A stretch of 64,000 nucleotides of DNA, taken from contig NC_135155.1 of assembly GCF_050948215.1 (NCBI RefSeq), positions 14,340,001 to 14,404,000 of the forward strand, read 5' to 3'. Within the stretch, counting starts at the first letter, position 1. Each line of letters starts with the position of its first letter. The notes beneath the pieces were generated by a model. That model was not told the origin of the DNA. It did no database searches and saw only the letters and a list, made by a program, of their open reading frames with translations. Origin of the DNA: Halictus rubicundus (lineage: Eukaryota > Arthropoda > Insecta > Hymenoptera > Halictidae). Both the position numbers and the translations under genes were made by a program. Below are positions 34,920 through 48,300 of this stretch, in pieces.

Positions 34920-35640
34920 TACAATCGAGTGAAAAGTTCCGCCAGTTTCGCAGGTACTAAGCTCTAGACTCTAGAATCCTGGACACAAAATCCTCGACTT
35001 CGGGATCTAGACTCTAGGATCCAGAGGATCGAGAAACAAGGTCAGCTTTCGAGCAGCTTCGCAGGAAACGCGTGTCGCATTCCTCCTCGGGTATCGTTTA
35101 ACCCTTTGCGGACGAGGATTTTTCAAAATACGAAAACCATATTCCTTGGAGTAACAGATTTTGCAGTAACGAGCCTTAAACAATGGGAAAATTAAATAAC
35201 ATACACTGGTCTTTCCTAATGTACATGATTCACCTCTTAGCTATGGCGAGACTAAACAACATTTCAATATATAAACAATATATTTAAACAATATTTATAT
35301 ATTGATATATATTAATATATTTAAACAATATTTATATATTGATATATATATTAATATATTTAAACAATTTAATTAACGCAATATGAATACGAGCTGTTTA
35401 ATGCTAAAAGCGATGTAACTCAATTTATCCATTTTTTGTATCCATACGGAGAGGAATAATTATAAATAATTTTTCAAATTGAGATGGTTTAATACAATGC
35501 TTTCTGTCTGAGGAATCACAGATATTTTCACTCTGCTTTTGCATTGAACGGTTCATATGTAAATAGTTCAACGCAAGATAAACCCAGACCATAGTGGCAA
35601 CGTTCAAATATACTCAGAGAGATGACATCGTGGATTGCCC
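34920..35640. other. intergenic DNA with a half piggyBac-type end and an AT palindrome
   Basis: TTAACCCTTTGCGGACGAGG at about 35098 resembles the left end of the 241-bp TTAA element, with no partner found nearby. At 35265-35370 runs of ATATATTGATATATATTAATAT form a simple AT-rich repeat. No gene seen. Confidence 0.35.
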
Positions 35641-35659
35641 TAAGGTGTCCCAAAACTAT

Positions 35660-35941
35660 TGCACTGTGATTCCTGAGATCATTTGCAGTAACTTTTTCTT
35701 TTGCGAGAATGTTCTGCGCGGCTTTGTTTTCGAGTTATTCGCGAAAAACGTAGACCAATCAGAGCGCGGCTGCAGAATAGCGATACCGGCTCGGCCAATG
35801 CCAACGCCAGGCTCAGCGCGAGCCGCCAGTAGTCGCGCTCTGATTGGCCCGTGTTTTTCGCTAATAACTCCTTAACGAAGCTGCGGAGAACATTTTCGCA
35901 AAGGAAAAAGTGAATTCAAATCACCTCAGGAATCACCCCTG
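35660..35941. mobile_element. foldback element with CCAAT motifs in its arms
   Basis: Left arm (about 35664-35774) and right arm (about 35830-35938) are inverted copies over roughly 105 bp. TGTGATTCCTGAG is answered by CTCAGGAATCACC, GAGTTATTCGCGAAAAAC by GTTTTTCGCTAATAACTC, and ACCAATCAGAGCGCG by CGCGCTCTGATTGGC. A GC-rich loop of about 55 bp lies between. The arms would form a long stem if transcribed. No frame of note. It abuts a TTAA element directly on its right. Confidence 0.85.
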
Positions 35942-35945
35942 TTAA

Positions 35946-36123
35946 CACGTTGAATGCCACGTCACCCATATGTGGGTGACGGAATTATTTGTGCAGGTTT
36001 TAAAATGAATTTTTGGAGGACTACTCGATATCATAGATTCAATTTTTTTCAATTTTTATTTCATTAAATAACTTGCTTTGATTTTATGGAATTTTTGGTG
36101 TTTCTAGTTTGGCGATCAAAGTG
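35946..36123. mobile_element. TTAA-flanked miniature element
   Basis: Bounded by TTAA at 35942-35945 and 36124-36127. Ends CACGTTGAATGCCA and TGGCGATCAAAGTG are imperfect inverted repeats. Just inside the left end is an 8-bp stem, GTCACCCA-TATG-TGGGTGAC. The TTAA target is that of piggyBac-type elements. It lies downstream of the VWC-gene stop codon and contains the nearest minus-strand AATAAA (36055-36060). Confidence 0.7.
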
Positions 36124-36387
36124 TTAAGGCAGTACAACATTTTTCAGACAGCCTGCAGTAGCTAAGAGGTTTTATACGTTGGCAACTTCAGAAATTGCAA
36201 TCCTGATGTGGTCAACATATTGAAATTCGTCCTGAAAGGGTTAATGCACGAAACCGGTGGCCGCTAAATGGACGTTTCATCCCCCGTACCTTCCCCTGCC
36301 GGCCCGTACCCGCTCCGTACCCGCTTCTGATGTCCCAGATGCTGAAGTCCAGTTGCCCGGGTCTTCTGGATACCGGGACCCGAAGAA

Positions 36388-39300
36388 CTAGAGCACCTTC
36401 AGCAAGGCGATCAGCCCTATCATCCAGTACGCGATCGTTTGTTCGTGTACCCGCCCGGACCCGGCTGCAATGATTAGGTCTGGTCCGCTCCAGTCTGCGT
36501 CAGTGTCGTTCAGACACTCGAACTCGCAGCAACGCTCGCCGACCCGAAACTTCTTGCATCTCTGCGAAAAGAAGATTGAAATTGCTGGTTAATAAGGTTA
36601 CCCGACATTTCGGGCTCCGGTCGGGTCGCGGTCCCAAAACTTTATAACGTTCAGGAACTAGGAAACTTGACTCAGGCCGGGATTCCAAAAATGTATAAAG
36701 TTCGGGTACCAGAAAATTATAGTCGGGTCGGGTCGGGCCGGGATTCCGAAACTCAAATTCTGGTACCCGAAGTTGTTCCAATCTCTTGCAGAAAATGTTT
36801 ATTTCGCATTAAGATCCACAGTATAACGGTGAATAATTAGGCCGGCAATGTGTCACTCTGATCTAATGTAAATTACCGAACAGTTTCAATTATTAAAATG
36901 GGGTTTCGACTAATTTCCATCGAGCTAGACATACCGTCCGAATAGTTGTCACAGTGTCGAACAGAAGAGCAACAATTTCCCTTATTTGTTGTACCGAGCA
37001 ACCTATGTACTCGAGATTTAGGAGCAATATGTGCATTGAAACTGTTCGGTCGCTATCTCCCGAAGCATTGAATGCACAGCTCCTTATTTAGAACTCTCTT
37101 GTCGTTCGCTGCATTTCATTCGCGATTCCCGATGCACTTTGCCTATTGCAACAAATGAACGACATCTCGGACGACTTCCTCAACTTTCTGGCAGCGAGCT
37201 ACGTCACGCATCTAGCTATAACACACAGCTGTACACCTTTTGCATAGTCAATATACACAGACTGCTATGAAGCGTAGCTTTCTTTCTTTTAATTGCACGG
37301 AATACTCGAACATGTCAAACGTCCTATCATTTTTGGCCAATCAAGATCAACCAGTTAAAATTATTTCCTGCAACATCTTGTATGTCATACAAGCTTGACA
37401 CTTAATGTGTTTAATTTCAAATGAACATTCAATATATAGGGTGTGTACATGTTCTTCTTTTATATATAGAAAATATTCATCATGTCAAACGTCCTACCAT
37501 TTCGGCCAACCGAGATCAACCAGTCATGTTAAAATTATCTCCTGCAACGTCTTGTACATCATACAAGCTTGACACTTAATTTATTTAATTTCAAATGAAC
37601 ATTCAATATATAGGGTGTGTACATGTTCTTCTTTTAATTATAGAAAATATTCATCATGTCAAACGTCCTACCATTTCGGCCAACCGAGATCAACCAGTCA
37701 TGTTAAAATGATTTCCTGCAACGTCATGTACATCACACAAGCTTGTCACTTAATGTGCCTAATTTCAAATGAACATTCAATATATAGGGTGTGTACATGT
37801 TCTTCTTTTAATTATAGAAAATATTCAAACATGTCAAACGTCCTACCATTTCGGCCAACCGAGATCAACCAGCCATGTTAAAATGATTTCCTGCCACGTC
37901 TTCTACATCACACAAGCTTGACACTTAATTTATTTAATTTCAAATGAACATTCAATATATAGGGTGTGTACATGTTCTTCTTTTAATTATAGAAAATATT
38001 CATCATGTCGAACGTCCTACCATTTCGGCCAACCGAGATCAACCAGTCATGTTAAAATGATTTCCTGCAACGTCTTCTACATCGCACAAGCTTGACACGT
38101 AATGCGTTCAATTTAGACTGAGCCTGATATGTCAAACACAATAATATGTTCGCTTGTTAGTGAACATACGGGATACGATGCCTAAAACGTGCATTTGCTT
38201 CCTGCAATTGCCCAAAATATTCAAACACGTCAAAGATCGGTTTGTGTCGTGCATCGTATCCGGGCTCGAGATTTCGACAATTCGACCGGTTCGAAGGAAC
38301 AATTCCGCGGCAGTGGTCCGCGCGATTAAATGCACAATAAGATACGAGGCCACTGCGGACTGCAGACCCGTGTAAAGAGAGAGAGAGAGAGAGGAGAGGG
38401 AGAGAGAGAAGGAGACGGTAGGAGAGACTAGGTAGTCTTCTTTTTTCGTCCTGGAAACAGGGACACACAGGGTATAGAAAGCGCAGCTTCAGCACAGCAG
38501 CGGTCGCCCCGCGTGGTTTGATGTGTTCTCTCCGCAGATTTTTCTCTCGTTGTTCTTGTTGCCGACGGACAATCCCGGGATTCGTCGGGACGCCGAGAGC
38601 CGCGCGAAACCGGCGGAGGGGGAAGTTTTCGAACGCAGGCTTCGAGCCAAGAATTTTCGTAGGTGTCGGTGTGTCTGTGTGCGTATGTTGCGATTACTAG
38701 GAGCCTCCCTCGAGGACCACCCGATGCAACGGGAATGTGTATTACGCTGCTAGACGCGATACTTAACCGCCGTGTTGCAGTATCGCGAGGATGCGTCCGG
38801 TTGCACTCGACGAACCAGTGGATGCTGGGACGATTCAAGGTCGAGTCTCGGGGCGAGGAGGTCCTGCAGGATCGCGGGACATTCTTTCCCCTGATTAGTT
38901 GTGGGCTTGTAGGCGTGGTCGATTTTTGTGGACAGTAGATAATTTTATATTGGAGTCTAGTTCCTAATAAATATAATTCGAGAAACAGTAAGATCCCGGG
39001 AAATTTTGTGTCCTCACAGACGTACTATTAATATTCAATGAATTAAGATTTGGATTAAGAAAAACATTTATTCCTGATTAAGTTCACGTCAAGATTTATC
39101 GCCTTCTATGTCCCAGTAACTTTCGCTGGCATCCCAGAAGAACCCGCCAAACATGACGACAGACAATACCGTATAACGTCGCCATTTTGTAGTCTTTAAC
39201 CCTTTGCACTCGGCGCTATTTTCATTCTAAAACTAAATTTGTCTTCCGTCTTAGAATATTTTCATTTTATTCATACGAAACTGATCCGATTTCCACATAT

Positions 39301-42300
39301 AATATTTAAATGTTCAGTAATCTATTAAATACAAATTTCGCAATGTAACAAATATTTTGTAATATTTTTTGTAATTTCTTTGAAATAATGCCACAACAAT
39401 TTCTAGTGGTGCTTCAGAGTCACCGCTCGAGTGCCAAGGGTTAAGTAATGATAAAAATTGGAAGTAAAGTCGACGTGTTGCTAACTATCGTCGAAAAAGA
39501 TATTTTCATTTCGACGAGCAGTTATTGCAAGAGAATATTTTGTCAACAATTTAACCCTCCTGCACGAATCGTGACGTGGCTGTTACCGAATCGTCAAAAG
39601 TATAGTCAAGGATCAACGTCGACTGATCGAAGGCGATCCAGCGATGTTTGTTCGGGCTGCATGGAAGCGAAAGTTCTCGCGGCATCTGGACGGGTGAAGT
39701 GGATCGACGCGAGATTCAAAGATTGATCAGCAATGCGTTTCGGAGTGGCGCAAAGTGGTGCGCTCGAGCCGCGAGGATTTATATCGGACACGGCCGCAGT
39801 ACCGCGTTCTATTTCCAGTTCGAAACTGGCACGAAGACGTAAGAATGGCTGAACGAAGTCGGGGAGCCGGGTGCTGGTGTGCTAGGGGACGAAGAAAACG
39901 GGGGCTGTGCAGGTAAATATCTCCGTGGTGCAGGTGTATCTGTGTGGAACCGGGTTGTTGAGGCTGCGTGTGGTTGTTGCCGGGCACGCAACTCCCGCCG
40001 ACTCGTTTCGTCTCGTTTTCTTGTAAACGGCCCGAAAGATATTGTAATTGCGCGGAGGGGGATTAGCATAAAAGTCGTCGCATGCGAACTGCCGAGTCTG
40101 CCTGCTGGCCTGGATAACCCGGCAACGGGAACGACTATATACACGCTGCAACGTGTCCCGATGTATGTGCGAAAGAGATGTACGCCGATATTTTGCGACA
40201 AATTTATCCCCGCTAATCTGAAGGGGAGAATGTCTTCAAGGTGACATCGCCCGTTTATTCCACATTATTTCACTGTGAAACTTTTATCAACGTATTCCTC
40301 GAATTGGCCTGATTGAAACGAGTACGAACACGATATCCTTCGGAGCTCGTTTGTTTAATACACAAAAAAGTATTGTTTCTTTCGTTTCTAATGTACATTG
40401 CAATGAAGCTGGAATTCTATTTTAGAATAGCAGAATTATTAAAAATTAAGAAAATACACATGGAGCGAACGCAAAATTAAAATGTGTTTGTTCTGTAATC
40501 ATTTTCGGCGAATATTTGATGTTGATGTTCTTTAGAGATCAACGATGCCTCGACCCGACTGACTATCGGTTTCGCAAAGAAAGCTGTGTTAACGAACACC
40601 GTTGTTCGGCGAACTTCCTAAGGGTCTATCGGGGAACGGCCGAACTAGCGATACTGTGAAACATTTAACAACACTATAGTGGCCACTGGAATCACATCAG
40701 TTCGAAAGTATCTGTCTTCGGTTTAACTCTCCCTCGCGAACGGTGAGAAAGTTGCGAATTTATGGGCATCTTCGGTTTCTGCGCTGTTACTTGAATTGGC
40801 CCCGCGTGGAAATACAATTTGGAAATTGTAGTTTGCAATATAAGCGTTCTTCAATGCAAAAATTCGAGAAAAATCTTCTGTTATACACAATAATAAAAAT
40901 TGATATCTTAGTCAGTAATTAATATTTGTAAAAAGAAAATAATCACGCGATTTTTAACTTAGGCATAGACAGTAATTACACTTTTGCTGGTTTATAAAAT
41001 TCGATGAATTCGTGCTATATTAAAATATAGAAACAAAAATTGTACGACACAGAATTTAGGCAAAGATTTAATATAAAAAATTATATGATATTGTTTAAAC
41101 TCACACAAAAATGATATGAGTCTATAGCATGCAAACATGTAAACAAAGCAGAGTGATGAAAAATTTAGGAAAGAAAATGAAAATTTTTAATTCAGTCATA
41201 TTAGGAAACGCTGATTAAAATCACACTGATCTCCCACAGAAACAATGGCAACGAGCAAACAACGGGGTCTTCTGCATTGATTTTAGAAATAATAATAATG
41301 GAACGTAAAATTTAACCAGAATGCAACATTTTATTAATAATTTAGTGAAATGGTCGTCGAGGAAAATCACAACGGTGGCTTTCAACTTCTCAACGAGGAC
41401 GCGAGGTTTGCATAAACTTCCCCGGGCCGGTTATTACAATATTGTTGCATAAACTTATGTAAAACTGTTAAAACTCCGTGCTAAAGCAATTCCCTCGGGC
41501 TGCTTCGCCTGTGACGCATTTAAATATTCAAGAAACTGTATTCTTAAGGGGCGTTGCGATTTTATTGGTCTCCGGCTGTACAACACGGCTCTCGGGAGGC
41601 AGTCTTCTATAGCTCACCGGGTCGGAAGAGTCTTTTTACAATTTTCCAATCTCCATATTGTACGGAGTGTATGTACCTTCAAAGGGATTTTATAGTAATC
41701 GCGAAATTGTAAAAGTTATGTAGGCTTTAAAAGATTTCGGGATCGTTCATGCACTTTGACGAAACTTTCAGCTCGTTTCTCGCGAAACTTTGCTTGCCTC
41801 GCGATTTTCTCTGAAACCACTAGCCTAATCGACTTATCCTGTCATATATAATACATACTGTATAAACCTGTGTTTACCATGATTTCAGTAAACTAGAGCC
41901 TTTCTTAGATTAACAGATTAAAAATAAGAATGGAAAATTCGAACATTTTTCCTGAGGGAACGGGTCACTTGCGTCCCATGGTTCCTTCGAGACTTTTGTT
42001 CCTCGTGTCGAGTACTACAATTTTGCAACGAAAACAAAAATTTGACCTTGAAAATCCTGCTCAAGGTCAATCTTCCACGGACTTGTCTATACATTTCTAC
42101 CGATCCAGAGCCGCTTTAACTTGGTGTTTATACGCTTATAGTTCGCTTTAAATTGAACTGTTTAAGGTTAATTCAGATTTTACATCGACGGTTCGGATAA
42201 TCGAGGTTTTACTATATCGTGAATTAAACGAGTAAATATGATGCAAATTGTGTCGTGTTTAGACTCATTTTAATCAGAAAAATGTGACGAATATTCTGGT

Positions 42301-45300
42301 GAGAGTTTCATAACAAAGTAGTGAAAAACAAAAGAGGATCACCGGATTAGTATTGTCTGTCTGATACATTGAATTCCGTATCTTAGCTTCCAGGCCCCAC
42401 AAGTAGCGGAAAGAAATTTTTCGCAAATATCGCGCACATTTTTGTGACACGTATCGGAAGAGTACAGAATTTTCAAAAATTTCAGTATCACGGACCGGCA
42501 TTCCTTGCGATATCTTGCCGCAGCCTGTGGCCTGATACGTGGAGCGTCCCATTTCAATCTCCTCAGGTAAATATTTCGAAAAATACGAAAGGAAAACGGG
42601 AGATAAGCAGATATCATGGAAAATATGGTAGAAAATGGAAGAGATAAGGAACAATGTGGAGAGAATACAAAAACATAGAGAAAGTGTGGAAGATAAGGAA
42701 GATCCTCTCCGGCGAAAGTTTCGCGGTACCGAGGGGATACGTCGGGCTCGTGCTCGGGCTTGCGATTACTTTCACAAACGTATCTGTCGTTTACTTAAAT
42801 AATGACTGGAACGTTCTTAAATTTTTCAGTGACACGCAGTGCAAGTACTTACACTCCATTCTCGAAAAATTGTGGACACTTACAAACAGTACAACAATAA
42901 ACTTGGACTCTGGAGGATTTTTCCAGGATATTTTATTACGTGTTTATGGAAACCTCTTCAGTTAAAAATCTGGTTTGACAAGAAAATTCTCTAGAAACTA
43001 AATTAATAAATTCTCGTTCGTAATCACGAAATAGAGTGGCAGGAGGTGGAGGAATGAATCAGAAGCTTCTGTCTTCGTTTTTCATTATACTTTTCGCACA
43101 GCAAAATATCGGGTTCTCTTGGCACGTCGACGGCAGAAGAAACAAGCGACGCGGCGCGCGGTATGAAAATTCATTATGGTTCGAAACAGGTTGTTTTTTC
43201 GGCGGTACGAATATGAGTATGTTTGCCAATGGGTGGACGTCAACAAGCGGGCACGTGCGCGGCGTATCGATTTCGCGTGTTTCTCCGCGCAGACACGGCA
43301 AACTGCGAGTCAAATGAAATTTTCATCTGAAATGTGTCAACCGTGGCGACTTAAACGCGAAGCCAGGTTTGTCAAATGTCGTATCTCGATCGACGAAAGC
43401 CGTACATTTCATTGTAAAAGTTACAACCCCTTCGTGTTTTAGCATCTAGACGGGTCGAAAAATTGATTTTTCCATTTAAACCTTAATAAATCGACCGAAG
43501 AAGATCGTACATCAAGTTTTTTGATCTCCTTGTGAACGGGAGACTTCAATCTTCAAATCTACGGAAGATTCGAGCGGACAATTTTCTTGTTGCGAAGAGA
43601 ACAACGTCGTCTTATATCGAAAAAAGAAACTGTAATAGGACCGGGCTCGCTAACAGGGACAAGTGCCCGAGTAATTAATAAAGCTTCGCGAAGTACATAA
43701 ATGTTTCTTCGTGCCGTGTTAGAAGTTTCGTTGTGTGTACGCGAGTTTGCGAACTTTCCGTCGACGTTGGATATTGGATCGACGGTGTTTAAAATATCAG
43801 GCAGGGGAGAGAGCGTCGCGACGCGACGGTTAAACGAGCTATCTTTCGGGGACAAAAGGCTCCGGGAAAATTCCGGAGTCGGCTCGAGTCGAAAATAATT
43901 TCACGGCCGGCGGGGTTTGCAAACGGATTCTGTCGGTGCCTGGAGGAACAAGGCTCGTGGAACGATCAATTTCATGCAAATGTTGCGACGCTTCCCGTCG
44001 GGACGCGGAAAATACGCGGAGAGGTCTCCCGGTCCCGGACCGGCCCGGAAAAATCTCGTTAGGCGACGTCGCGTTAAGCGAGAATTCAATAAGGCGATTA
44101 CTAACGGCATTAACCGGGAACGGGAATCGCGTTACGCCCGATTCCGTAAACAAGTTAGCTGTCTGTTTACGGAAACGTCGCCGGAAACGCGCCGCGAAAC
44201 GGGACCATTAATTGGCCCCGGAAACCGGCGAATCTTCGGCTGACACGGTTCCCACTACCTTGCCACCCCGCTGTCGACGGATTTGCTGGCAACAAGGCTC
44301 GCCTAATCGGTGACGGATTCGCAAACCTGGCTGCAAACTGTGTAGGACCAACACTGTGACCGAATATTCTGCGGACCGTTTACCTTGCTGTTTCTGAGCT
44401 TCAAGAATTTGTTGTGCTTGAATTTTGAAGTGCATAGGACTCTTTCTGGCGTAGAATGATTCTGTAGACTGTCCTGAATACGGTGATATTTTTTTTTAGA
44501 GTGTGGTGAATGTTGGGATATGTTTAAATAATGTTTAAAGCGAGTTAGACAATTTTATCGAACATGTTATGTTGGAATTCATGTTCGGTTGGAATTTTTT
44601 GTGCTTGAACTGTAGAGGATAGAGGAATTTTTCTTGTGCGGAATTATTCTGTAGACGTTTCCGAAGACGGTGATATTTTTGTTTGGAGTGTGGTGGATGT
44701 TGGAATATTTTTAAACAATATTTGAAGCCAGCGGTGCACCGTAAAGGCAACAATTTTCTCGAGCATTTTGAAGCTTTACGAATTTACTGTGCTCGAACTG
44801 AAATAGTTAGGAGAATCTGTGGAATGTAGAATGATACTGTAGACTATCCTGAATACAATGATATTTTTCTTAACAGTGTTGTTACTATTTAAACATAGTT
44901 AAATAATATTTGAAGGTAGTTTAAGGCAACAATTTTCTCGAGAATCTTGAAGCTTCAAGGATTTTTTCTGCTTCAATCGTAATAGTTATGTGAATATTTC
45001 TAACGTGGAATAATTCTATAGATTCTCCTTAATACAACGACATACTCTTTGATAATATTGCGAATTTTCAAACGCATGAATAATATTTGAATCGAACGAT
45101 TCTATTATTAGCTACCGCGAGCGAACTCAGTGTACGGTGAAAGTAGGAACACTTGTGGAACCGACTGTAATTTCTCCGTTGATCGCGTTTAGGATTTTGA
45201 TCGAACAGTTTCCGTCGGTGGTAGGGGAACAGCGAAAGGATCGATAACGTGCTTTTCACGGGACGCACGGGAAACGGCCGAGGGGAAGTCGGGCAAAGAA

Positions 45301-48300
45301 AGGTCGAAGGAAAATTAACCGGCGGTTATCCCCACGCCGTGGAAAACTCTAGTTAGCGGCTGATACTTCTCACGGGTTTCCCTGCTGACGAGCTTAATCG
45401 ATGAAATCCTATTCCCGATAGGCAGATTACACGTGTACCATGGACTTTGTTCACCTCTCCGTCGAGAATCGACGCTTTCAATATGCCATTCTTCCGCAAA
45501 CGCTTCAAAATTTAAACAACTTCCGCGCGCTTCTTTTTAACACTAGGCTTACGGAACATTACAGCGACTGCACACAATTTTGCAATAGCACGATCCCAAT
45601 AAAACAAAATACATATAATCGTTACTATTTAAACATCGATACTCGATACAATGGGTCCAAAAAGTGTTGGAACACTAAATTTCCGAGTGCCGAGTTGAAA
45701 TAGTAACGATTTCGTTAAAACAAATAGTACTATAATAATCCTGGTCTCATTTCAAAGCTTCAGACTTCGACTTTTACCAACCATCATTCATTTTCGCCTA
45801 AGACAATTTCGCACCACCTGGCAGGTGGAAAACGGAAGGCATGTTTCCTCTCGCAAATGCTACCAATCGAAGCGTCATTAAAAACATTGAAAAATTTTTG
45901 TCGTGAACGAATCTTCCGCAGATGTAAACATTGAAATCTCCCGTTTACAGCGAGACAAAAAAACTTTATGTACGATTTTTTTTTAGTCGATTTATTCAAG
46001 TTTAAATGGAGGGCTTCAATCTTCGAATCGGTGGAATGTTTTTGCAGAAGTTTCAATTTATAACATTTTTGGGGGGAAAATCTTCGATTTCTCGTTTTGA
46101 AATTTTAAATGAAGACGGAGAAAATACGTTAACATATCGTATTGTAATTGCTTCAACTTCGCAGAAACTACAAAATGGCGGTCGTCGGAACCGCACGCGA
46201 CAGCAAACGAACTGGTTGAACTAAATTCCGCAGAAACACGTTTTACTCGCGGTAGCGTTTTAACTGGAATAGTATACTTTAAACAGCAGTTTCTCGTCAC
46301 AGAAGGTAAATTCTTGCGCCGAGGTGAAAACAATTGGCAGACGCTTCAACCACCGCGTGTTCAGCCGCTCGAAATTAATTTTCTCGAAAACAAAGCCTCT
46401 CTCGTAAAAGAAACTTCTCCCTTCTGTTTCCCAAGTAACTCTCCTCCACGATAAATCAGGCTAACAGCCGCGGTCGCATTTTTAACGCGCGGTCTTCACC
46501 GCGTGTTAGTGAATCGAAAGTCCAAAAATGAACCGCGAAATTTCTTTAAAATAAAAGAACGTTTAGGTTAATGCTAGTTATACCACAATTGAATACCTGA
46601 AGGAATTAGTGAGAAGCAAAAATCCATACTGTATGTACCCTGTTGACACGATACTAATACAATGATATAACTTTCTTGTTTTCAATTATTTTTTTATGAA
46701 ACTTCTACCAACATATTCGCTCGAATTGACCAGCCGCAGAAGGTAGAACAAGATACGTGTTTTTCTTGGAAAAAACAAATAAAACGAGAAATAAATATTG
46801 AAAAATACGTTGTATATACATACTTTAAGAAAATTCGTAAAGATAAATAGCAATTTGATGATGTTGTATGTACGAAATTGTGGGCAGAATTTTGAAAAGG
46901 TCAATTTAAGCGGCCGTGGTAGGTTTAGTATTAAAAACAATCTTCGATCGGGAAAATGTCCGGTTTTGTCAGAGACAAAGCGGCGTTTCGTGACGGGAGT
47001 CGTTACACAGCGCCGATCGCGGTTCGCATAATTACCGGGCACGTGTTTCCGGGCTGGCAAAAATGGGAAACGCCGTTTTCACGGCGGATGCTTGCGAACG
47101 AGCCCAGCCACTCCCGTATTTTTAACATTTTAATCAGCCCCGGAAACAACAGCTGCCTTTTTTCCCATCCACACTAACACGTTCGAACATCGAGAAACAT
47201 CCACGCAACACAAAACAAAAATCTTTTTTAACCTTCACGCGAAAAAATTCATGCATTGTCTGTTTCCGATACTGCAATATTTGCTGGTTCCTCTGTGCTG
47301 TGCCAATTTGTTTCTTTTAAATATGAGACAGTAAATGAAATACAATTTATTCACTTAGAAAGTGGAACAAAACATCGAACGAAAATGAGTGAACATTAAC
47401 CAATAATCTTTTCCATAATTAATTTTGGGAAGCGTGTACAGGGATTTGTATTAGTCACTTTTATTTTGCATTAGTTACATTATTCAGTCAACTTTTGTAT
47501 TTACATCGATTATTTATTTTTTAATTTGTAGAGAAAAATTGTCTTCTTTGAATATTTACTGCCTGGAGCAAAATAAATTCTATCAAACAATGTATTTATT
47601 AAGAAAATTCTTGTCTTACATGGCAAAGCAACAACCTCATTTCAATGATGGACAGCAGTAATTATTTATTAACAGGAATACTAAAATCTAGAGATGAAAA
47701 TGTATAGACTAACACAGATTACATTCGACGAAACAGTGAAAATTCTCCGCGGAGGGTTGGAAAAATTTCAATTTCAGATATCGAGACGAGTGTTCACTCG
47801 TGGAAGGATTTTTAGCATTTTCTTTCTCGATGACTGTGTGTGCAGAACCGTCAGTGAAAGCTCGAATGCATTTCTATACGCGTCGGTCGTTACTTTCAGC
47901 AGCCGATAGGGGTTCGGATCGCACGCGTGAAATACGGCCGGGAAAATTGAAATGTGAAATCGCGGCGCGTGAGAGCGACACTTTAGATGGAGTGTCTGAT
48001 ATCGATACTACGCGTATCGATTTCAAGGTGAGCTCGAACAGTCGCTAACCGAGTCATCTTAACGAGAATCCTCCTGACCCTTCCCAAATTACGAAATCGC
48101 AATTTTATTCGCGTCCTGTACACCCTCGATTTTCACTCTCTTCAGAATCTGCAAAATTTTGCTAATTTTCCAACTTGCATATTGTTGCAATGATTCACTA
48201 TTTGATCCGAGGGGAGGGACAATTTCTGATATAGAAATTAAGTTCTACATAACGTCCATTGTTTCCTTCGACTCTATATCCTATTGTTCGGTAAACTTAT

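Noticed and set aside
37615..37881. 88-codon frame in the 174-bp array
   Set aside because: Spans repeat units and is repeated with them. It is a by-product of the array.
37290..38120. Regular repeats considered as a CRISPR array
   Set aside because: Whole 174-bp units are repeated with no short-repeat and unique-spacer pattern, and the DNA is animal.
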